8,499 nt of DNA, from contig JAAYNT010000016.1 of assembly GCA_012520715.1 (NCBI GenBank), forward strand, positions 1-8,499, read 5' to 3'. The notes under the pieces are model-generated. The model saw only the letters and a program-made list of their open reading frames with translations, was not told where the DNA came from and searched no databases. The stretch comes from Acholeplasmataceae bacterium. Its GTDB lineage: Bacteria; Bacillota_I; Bacilli_A; Acholeplasmatales; Acholeplasmataceae. How positions within the stretch are numbered: position 1 is the first letter of the stretch; every line of letters starts with the position of its first letter. A program made the position numbers and the translations under genes. Shown in pieces: positions 4,916 through 8,499 of this stretch.

Positions 4916-6772
4916 ATGTATGAAGGAATAATAATCGGGGGCGGACACGCAGGCGTTGAAGCTAGTTTAGCTATGGCCCGAATTGGCAATAAAACATTAC
5001 TAATAACAGGCGACTTAAACAGAGTCGCTACTTTGCCATGCAATCCTTCTATTGGTGGTCCTGCTAAGGGAGTAGTAGTTAGAGAAATTGACGCATTAGG
5101 TGGTCAAATGGCTAAAACTACAGATTTAACTCAAATTCAAATTAAATTATTAAACTACTCAAAAGGACCAGCTGTTAGAGCTCTAAGAGCTCAAGTTGAT
5201 AAACTAGAATATCCTAAGAAGACTAAAGAAATTTTATTAAACCAAGAAAATTTAGATATTATTGAAAAATTAGCAATTAAGCTAATTATCAAAGATAACA
5301 CCGCAGTCGGTGTCATCTTAGAAGATGGAACTGAAATTTATGGTAAAAAAATTATCATCACTACCGGAACTTATTTAAATAGTGAAGTATTAATCGGTGA
5401 AGAAAGAATTAATTTAGGTCCATCTGGAGATAAAACAACTAGAGGAATTAGTGATCAATTAAAAGATTACGGTTTTGAAATGACTAGACTTAAAACTGGA
5501 ACTCCAATGAGAATTGATAAAAATACAATCGATTATTCTAAAATGATTGTACAACCAGGAGATGATCGCTTCTTATCTTTTGGATTTTATCCAGAAAAAG
5601 ATAAGTATGATGTTAGCTTAAATTGTTATTTAACACACACCAATATAGAAACACATCAAATTATTGAAGACAATCTTGACCGTTCTCCTATGTATACAAG
5701 AGAAGATGTTGGAACCGGACCAAGATATTGTCCGTCAATTGAGGACAAGGTTGTTAGATTCAATGATAAATCGCGTCACCAAGTCTTTATTGAGCCAGAG
5801 ACTAAAGACGGAATTAGTATGTATATTCAAGGTCTTTCAACAAGCTTACCAAGAGATGTTCAAAGAAAGATTGTTAAAAGTGTTGTTGGACTTGAAAATG
5901 CAAGAATTATCAAATACGGATACGCGATTGAATATGATGGCATCAATCCACAACAACTATATCCAACTCTTGAAACAAAACTAATTAAAAACTTATATAC
6001 AGCTGGCCAAATTAATGGTACTAGCGGGTATGAAGAAGCCGCTGCCCAAGGTTTAATGGCCGCTATTAACGCATCTTTAAGTTTAAGTGGAAAAGATCCA
6101 CTAGTCTTAAAAAGAAATGAAGCGTACATTGGAGTATTAATAGATGACTTAGTTACTAAAGGTACTACCGAGCCTTATAGACTTTTAACTTCAAGAGCTG
6201 AGCATAGACTGTTACTTAGAAATGATAATGCTGATTTGCGTTTAAGTGATTATGGATATCAAGTAGGTTTACTTCCAAAAGATGAATATAAAAAGTTTTC
6301 AAAAAAGAAAAAAGATATTGAAAAGTTAGAAAAATTGCTAGAAGAAACAAAACTGCTTCCAACCGAAGAAACCAACAACTACTTAAAATCACACCAATCA
6401 GCACCAATCTTTGAGGGTGTACCGCTATCAATTTTAGCCAAAAGACCAGAAATTAATATTGAACAAGTAAGACCATTTATTAAAGAAGAGTTTTCTAACT
6501 TAGTTTATGAACAAGTTTTACTAAATATTAAATATTCAGGTTACATTCAAAAAACATACCGTGAAGTAGAAAGAATGTTAAGACTAGAAGATAAAAAAAT
6601 TCCAGAAGATATAGATTATAATAGTATTTCAAATATTTCTAATGAAGCCAAAGAAAAACTAATTAAAATTAAACCACTAACAATCGGTCAAGCTTCAAGA
6701 ATTATTGGCGTTAACCCAGCAGATATTCAAATTTTAACTATTTATTTAGAAACGAGGTTACGCCATGAATAA
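4916..6772 (+). CDS. mnmG: tRNA uridine-34 5-carboxymethylaminomethyl modification enzyme MnmG (GidA)
   Basis: FAD- and NADH-dependent partner of the GTPase MnmE. Together they add the (carboxymethyl)aminomethyl group to C5 of wobble uridine in tRNAs reading split codon boxes. The 618-residue product begins with the FAD-binding motif IIIGGGHAGVEA (5-16), followed by CNPSIGGPAKG (42-52), a TTGTYLNS dinucleotide-fold motif, and GTGPRYCPSIEDKVVRF with the conserved C272. These cysteines (C42 and C272) correspond to the two conserved family cysteines. The C-terminal region ends with the family's GQASRIIGVNPADIQIL motif, the part thought to contact MnmE and tRNA. Full length, no frameshift. AAAGGA (4899-4904) is 11 nt upstream of the ATG. 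It is downstream of tkt and overlaps rsmG by 8 nt, the common gidA-gidB pairing. mnmE is not in the window. Confidence 0.98.
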   Translation: MYEGIIIGGGHAGVEASLAMARIGNKTLLITGDLNRVATLPCNPSIGGPAKGVVVREIDALGGQMAKTTDLTQIQIKLLNYSKGPAVRALRAQVDKLEYPKKTKEILLNQENLDIIEKLAIKLIIKDNTAVGVILEDGTEIYGKKIIITTGTYLNSEVLIGEERINLGPSGDKTTRGISDQLKDYGFEMTRLKTGTPMRIDKNTIDYSKMIVQPGDDRFLSFGFYPEKDKYDVSLNCYLTHTNIETHQIIEDNLDRSPMYTREDVGTGPRYCPSIEDKVVRFNDKSRHQVFIEPETKDGISMYIQGLSTSLPRDVQRKIVKSVVGLENARIIKYGYAIEYDGINPQQLYPTLETKLIKNLYTAGQINGTSGYEEAAAQGLMAAINASLSLSGKDPLVLKRNEAYIGVLIDDLVTKGTTEPYRLLTSRAEHRLLLRNDNADLRLSDYGYQVGLLPKDEYKKFSKKKKDIEKLEKLLEETKLLPTEETNNYLKSHQSAPIFEGVPLSILAKRPEINIEQVRPFIKEEFSNLVYEQVLLNIKYSGYIQKTYREVERMLRLEDKKIPEDIDYNSISNISNEAKEKLIKIKPLTIGQASRIIGVNPADIQILTIYLETRLRHE

Positions 6773-7403
6773 TTTTAAACAAATAGTTTTTGATAAATTA
6801 GGTTATCAATTATCTGAATTACAACTAAATCAATTTAAAACATACTATGAGTTTTTAATTGAATATAATAAAAATGTTAATCTAACTAGAATTACCGATC
6901 TAGATGAAGTTTATATAAAACACTTCTTAGACTCTATTCTAGTAATTAACTTATTAGATTTTAATAAGATTAACTCCCTTATTGATATGGGAAGTGGAGC
7001 TGGTTTTCCCGGTATACCACTTAAAATACTTTATCCGCATCTAGAAGTTTTACTGGTTGATGCAAGAAAGAAAAAGTTGGTATTTATTGATAAAATAATC
7101 GAAAAATTAAACCTAGATAAAACTACTACCCTTCATGCAAGACTTGAAAAATTATCATTTGATAAAAAATATGATCTTGCAACTGCAAGAGCATTAACAG
7201 ATTTAAGTACAATCTCTAGTTATGCATATCCAATTATTAATAGTCACGGTTATATTATTAGTTATAAGTCAGTTAGCTATGAAGAAGAGCTAAATGAATT
7301 TAATAAATTATGGGCCAACAAACTAAAAATAGTTAAAGTAGATACAAAAGAATTACCTTTTGGATCAGGTTCTAGAAGTAATTTATTACTCCAAAAGAAA
7401 TAA
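6765..7403 (+). CDS. rsmG: 16S rRNA (guanine-527-N7)-methyltransferase RsmG (GidB)
   Basis: Methylates N7 of G527 in the 530 loop of 16S rRNA using S-adenosylmethionine; loss of this enzyme causes low-level streptomycin resistance in several bacteria. The 212-residue length is slightly below the usual range of about 215-240. Recognisable parts are YNKNVNLTRI (34-43), KHFLDSI (52-58), the SAM-binding glycine loop DMGSGAGFPGIPLKI (74-88), VDARKKKLVFI, and the ATARA motif. The C-terminal end GSGSRSNLLLQKK is close to the family's usual ending. Start 6765 has GAGG (6754-6757) 7 nt upstream, and the first 8 nt overlap the mnmG end, so translation is probably coupled. A terminator follows the stop. 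The target guanine is encoded in this same window, at 8405 in the 16S gene. Confidence 0.97.
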   Translation: MNNFKQIVFDKLGYQLSELQLNQFKTYYEFLIEYNKNVNLTRITDLDEVYIKHFLDSILVINLLDFNKINSLIDMGSGAGFPGIPLKILYPHLEVLLVDARKKKLVFIDKIIEKLNLDKTTTLHARLEKLSFDKKYDLATARALTDLSTISSYAYPIINSHGYIISYKSVSYEEELNEFNKLWANKLKIVKVDTKELPFGSGSRSNLLLQKK

Positions 7404-7424
7404 GTTAATTAAATTTAATAAATT

Positions 7425-7451
7425 AGCCGTAACAACGTTGCGGCTTATTTT
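7425..7451 (+). terminator. Rho-independent terminator after rsmG
   Basis: AGCCGTAAC (7425-7433) pairs with GTTGCGGCT (7437-7445) with one G-U wobble and a 3-nt loop AAC, followed by TATTTTAT. It is the most GC-rich hairpin among the protein-gene terminators here and closes the operon that starts at 2200. Confidence 0.85.
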
Positions 7452-7452
7452 A

Positions 7453-7475
7453 TGGAAACAATAAAATTATTTCCA
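7453..7475. repeat. Short inverted repeat after the rsmG terminator
   Basis: TGGAAA (7453-7458) pairs with TTTCCA (7470-7475). Inside, one C-A mismatch is followed by AAT/ATT around an AAA loop. It starts one base after the T-tract of the rsmG terminator. No T-tract follows it, so it is not an obvious second terminator; it could be an exonuclease block or chance in AT-rich DNA. Confidence 0.35.
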
Positions 7476-7486
7476 CTTTACCTTAT

Positions 7487-7510
7487 TATATATACGCGTA
7501 TGCGCGCGTA
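7487..7510. other. 24-base alternating pyrimidine/purine tract (Z-DNA-like)
   Basis: From 7487 to 7510 the bases alternate strictly pyrimidine-purine: TATATATA, then CGCGTATG, then CGCGCGTA. The right half is rich in CG steps, which is striking in such AT-rich surroundings. TACGCG (7493-7498) can also pair with CGCGTA (7505-7510) as a hairpin. It lies between the rsmG terminator and the tRNA-Tyr promoter. Function unknown; such tracts can adopt Z-DNA under negative supercoiling. Confidence 0.6.
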
Positions 7511-7553
7511 AGAAAGGCAAAAAAGCGATAAAACAAAATAATAATTATTTAAT

Positions 7554-7582
7554 TTGCTTTTTATCTTCGATTATTATAGAAT
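7554..7582 (+). promoter_or_regulatory. Promoter of tRNA-Tyr
   Basis: TTGCTT (7554-7559) and TAGAAT (7577-7582) are separated by exactly 17 nt, a good sigma-70-type promoter. RNA would start near 7589, about 15 nt before the tRNA. The -10 lies inside a small palindrome, TTATTAT-AGA-ATAATAA (7571-7587). The -10 is identical to that of the rRNA promoter downstream. Confidence 0.75.
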
Positions 7583-7603
7583 AATAAAAGACCGCTTATT
7601 TAT

Positions 7604-7688
7604 GGAGGGGTAGCGAAGTGGCTAAACGCGGCAGACTGTAAATCTGTTCCCTCAGGGTTCGGCAGTTCGAATCTGCCCCCCTCCACCA
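7604..7688 (+). tRNA. tRNA-Tyr (anticodon GTA)
   Basis: Class II tRNA of 85 nt including an encoded CCA end. Acceptor arms GGAGGGG (7604-7610) and CCCCTCC (7678-7684) pair fully. The anticodon stem GCAGA/TCTGT encloses CTGTAAA with the anticodon GTA at 7638-7640, reading the tyrosine codons UAU and UAC. A long variable arm with a CCC/GGG stem is present, as expected for bacterial tRNA-Tyr. The T arm GGCAG-TTCGAAT-CTGCC is perfect. It has its own promoter and lies just upstream of the rRNA operon on the same strand. With no strong terminator between, some transcripts may continue into the rRNA operon. Confidence 0.97.
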
Positions 7689-7705
7689 TCTTTTTAACAA
7701 AAGAT
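7688..7705 (+). terminator. Weak hairpin after tRNA-Tyr
   Basis: ATCTTTT (7688-7694) pairs with AAAAGAT (7699-7705) around TAAC. The stem is AT-rich and only TTAATTTC follows, so termination would be weak. It begins at the last base of the tRNA CCA end and could instead guide 3' processing. Confidence 0.3.
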
Positions 7706-7725
7706 TAATTTCATAGTTAAATAGA

Positions 7726-7754
7726 TTGACAACTATTAATGATAGTGATAGAAT
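7726..7754 (+). promoter_or_regulatory. Ribosomal RNA operon promoter
   Basis: A consensus -35 TTGACA (7726-7731), a 17-nt spacer and the -10 TAGAAT (7749-7754) form the best promoter in the window. RNA would begin near 7761, about 128 nt before mature 16S. The predicted 5' end can form a small hairpin, GTGT (7761-7764) with ACAC (7772-7775). Confidence 0.9.
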
Positions 7755-7787
7755 AAATAAGTGTCTAAAAAACACATGACTTAATTT

Positions 7788-7802
7788 GGTCTTTGAAAAC
7801 TG
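7788..7802 (+). promoter_or_regulatory. boxA-like antitermination element in the rRNA leader
   Basis: GGTCTTTGAAAACTG closely resembles the boxA sequences of Firmicute rRNA leaders (core CTTTGAAAAC), where NusB and S10 bind to build an antitermination complex. The rest of the leader (7803-7888) is AT-rich. One AATTTTTT/AAAAAATT pairing (7827-7834 with 7841-7848) and a GAGT/ACTC pairing (7862-7865 with 7874-7877) are possible; the RNase III processing stem cannot be judged without the 3' flank. Confidence 0.7.
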
Positions 7803-7888
7803 AATAATGATAAGAAATAAACAACCAATTTTTTGAGATAAAAAAATTAAAAGAATAATAAGAGTCATAAAGAACTCGAAACATAAAT

Positions 7889-8499
7889 TTTATGGAGAGT
7901 TTGATCCTGGCTCAGGATTAACGCTGGCGGTACGTCTAATACATGCAAGTCGAACGGAGCACTTGTGCTCAGTGGCGAACGGGTGAGTAACACGTAGGTA
8001 ACCTGCCCTCAAGACGAGGATAACAGTTGGAAACGATTGCTAATACTGGATAGTAATAGAAAAGGCATCTAGACTATTTTAAAGGTCCTTATGGGACTAC
8101 TTGAGGAGGGGCCTGCGGCGCATTAGTTAGTTGGTGAGGTAACGGCTCACCAAGACGATGATGCGTAGCTGGACTGATAGGTTGAACAGCCACACTGGGA
8201 CTGAGAACGGCCCAGACTCCTACGGGAGGCAGCAGTAGAGAATCTTCGGCAATGGGGGGAACCCTGACCGAGCGATACCGCGTGAATGAAGAAATACTTC
8301 GGTATGTAAAGTTCTTTTATAGAGGATGAATGACATATGTAGGAAATGACATATGTATGACAGTACTTTAGGAATAAGCCCCGGCTAACTATGTGCCAGC
8401 AGCCGCGGTAATACATAGGGGGCAAGCGTTATCCGGAATTATTGGGCGTAAAGGGTGCGTAGGCGGCCATTTAAGTTTGAGGTGTAAGTTCAAGGCTCA
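7889..8499 (+). rRNA. rrs: 16S ribosomal RNA, 5' part (cut by the window end)
   Basis: Small-subunit rRNA, first ~611 nt. The universal AGAGTTTGATCCTGGCTCAG begins at 7896 (E. coli position 8), which places the mature 5' end at about 7889. Other landmarks are the segment ACTCCTACGGGAGGCAGCAG (8216-8235) and the 530 loop GTGCCAGCAGCCGCGGTAA (8393-8411), where 8405 corresponds to G527, the RsmG target. The short V1 helix (GGAGCACTTGTGCTC) and the ATGTAAAGTTCTTTTAT stretch suggest Acholeplasma-like Mollicutes, judged from memory. The V3 region carries a 16-base tandem duplication (8329-8360). The window stops near E. coli position 620, so the rest of 16S and the 23S/5S genes should lie to the right. 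Confidence 0.98.
8329..8360 (+). repeat. 16-base tandem duplication in 16S V3 (helix 17 region)
   Basis: AATGACATATGTAGGA (8329-8344) is repeated as AATGACATATGTATGA (8345-8360), with one mismatch. Each copy contains the self-complementary ACATATGT, so the two copies can pair as an 8-bp stem with an 8-nt loop. The segment is in a length-variable part of 16S. Confidence 0.8.

Noticed and set aside
5664..5984. 106-codon open frame on the plus strand inside mnmG
   Set aside because: It is in another frame of a fully conserved gene, has no ribosome binding site, and resembles no family.
7404..7603. Replication origin next to mnmG-rsmG
   Set aside because: These genes are near oriC in many bacteria, but no TTATCCACA-like DnaA boxes, dnaA, rnpA or rpmH were seen.
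7596..7868. 90-codon open frame on the minus strand
   Set aside because: It runs antisense through tRNA-Tyr and the rRNA promoter. The GADSNCRT-like peptide is the well-known false product of antisense tRNA sequence.
8147..8425. 92-codon open frame on the minus strand
   Set aside because: It lies wholly antisense inside 16S rRNA and is a by-product of rRNA sequence conservation.

Overview
The window looks like a stretch of chromosome from a small, AT-rich Mollicute of the Acholeplasma type, or a close wall-less or low-GC Firmicute relative. Three things point there. The partial 16S rRNA at the right end has the short V1 helix and the 'ATGTAAAGTTCTTTTAT' stretch I associate with Acholeplasma-like sequences. 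The genes are AT-rich and tightly packed, with 8-11 nt overlaps. TGA acts as a stop (tadA ends in TGA directly before an RNA gene) and Trp is TGG, so the standard code applies rather than the Mycoplasma/Spiroplasma code 4. The genus assignment is from memory of 16S sequences and needs a database comparison. No mobile element, CRISPR array or phage gene was seen.

Left part (1-2160): rpmE (ribosomal protein L31), tdk (thymidine kinase), tadA (tRNA adenosine deaminase), ffs (SRP RNA) and a Sfp-type phosphopantetheinyl transferase, all on the + strand. tdk and tadA overlap, and ffs begins on the base after the tadA stop codon. Rho-independent terminators follow rpmE, ffs and the transferase. Those after rpmE and ffs leave no room for a new promoter before the next gene, which suggests partial read-through.

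Middle (2161-7451): a strong extended -10 promoter, overlapped by a long palindrome that looks like an operator, drives a two-helix membrane protein of unknown function. Its gene overlaps tkt (transketolase) by 8 nt; mnmG (tRNA wobble-uridine modification) follows after 24 nt, and rsmG (16S rRNA G527 methyltransferase) overlaps mnmG by 8 nt. A good terminator after rsmG closes this probable four-gene operon.

Right part (7452-8499): a 150-base spacer with an inverted repeat and a 24-base strictly alternating pyrimidine/purine tract, then tRNA-Tyr(GTA) with its own promoter, then a near-consensus rRNA promoter, a leader with a boxA-like antitermination element, and the first ~611 nt of 16S rRNA, cut by the window end.

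Most of the content is translation and RNA-modification machinery (L31, TadA, SRP RNA, MnmG, RsmG, tRNA-Tyr, 16S), with one central-carbon enzyme, one nucleotide-salvage enzyme and one carrier-protein-activating enzyme. It is mainly a housekeeping region. The points most worth following are the thymidine kinase that has lost three of four zinc ligands, the palindrome at 2171-2202, the uncharacterised membrane protein coupled to tkt, the promoter arrangement of ffs, and the alternating tract ahead of the tRNA/rRNA genes. I found no convincing new defence or mobile system.
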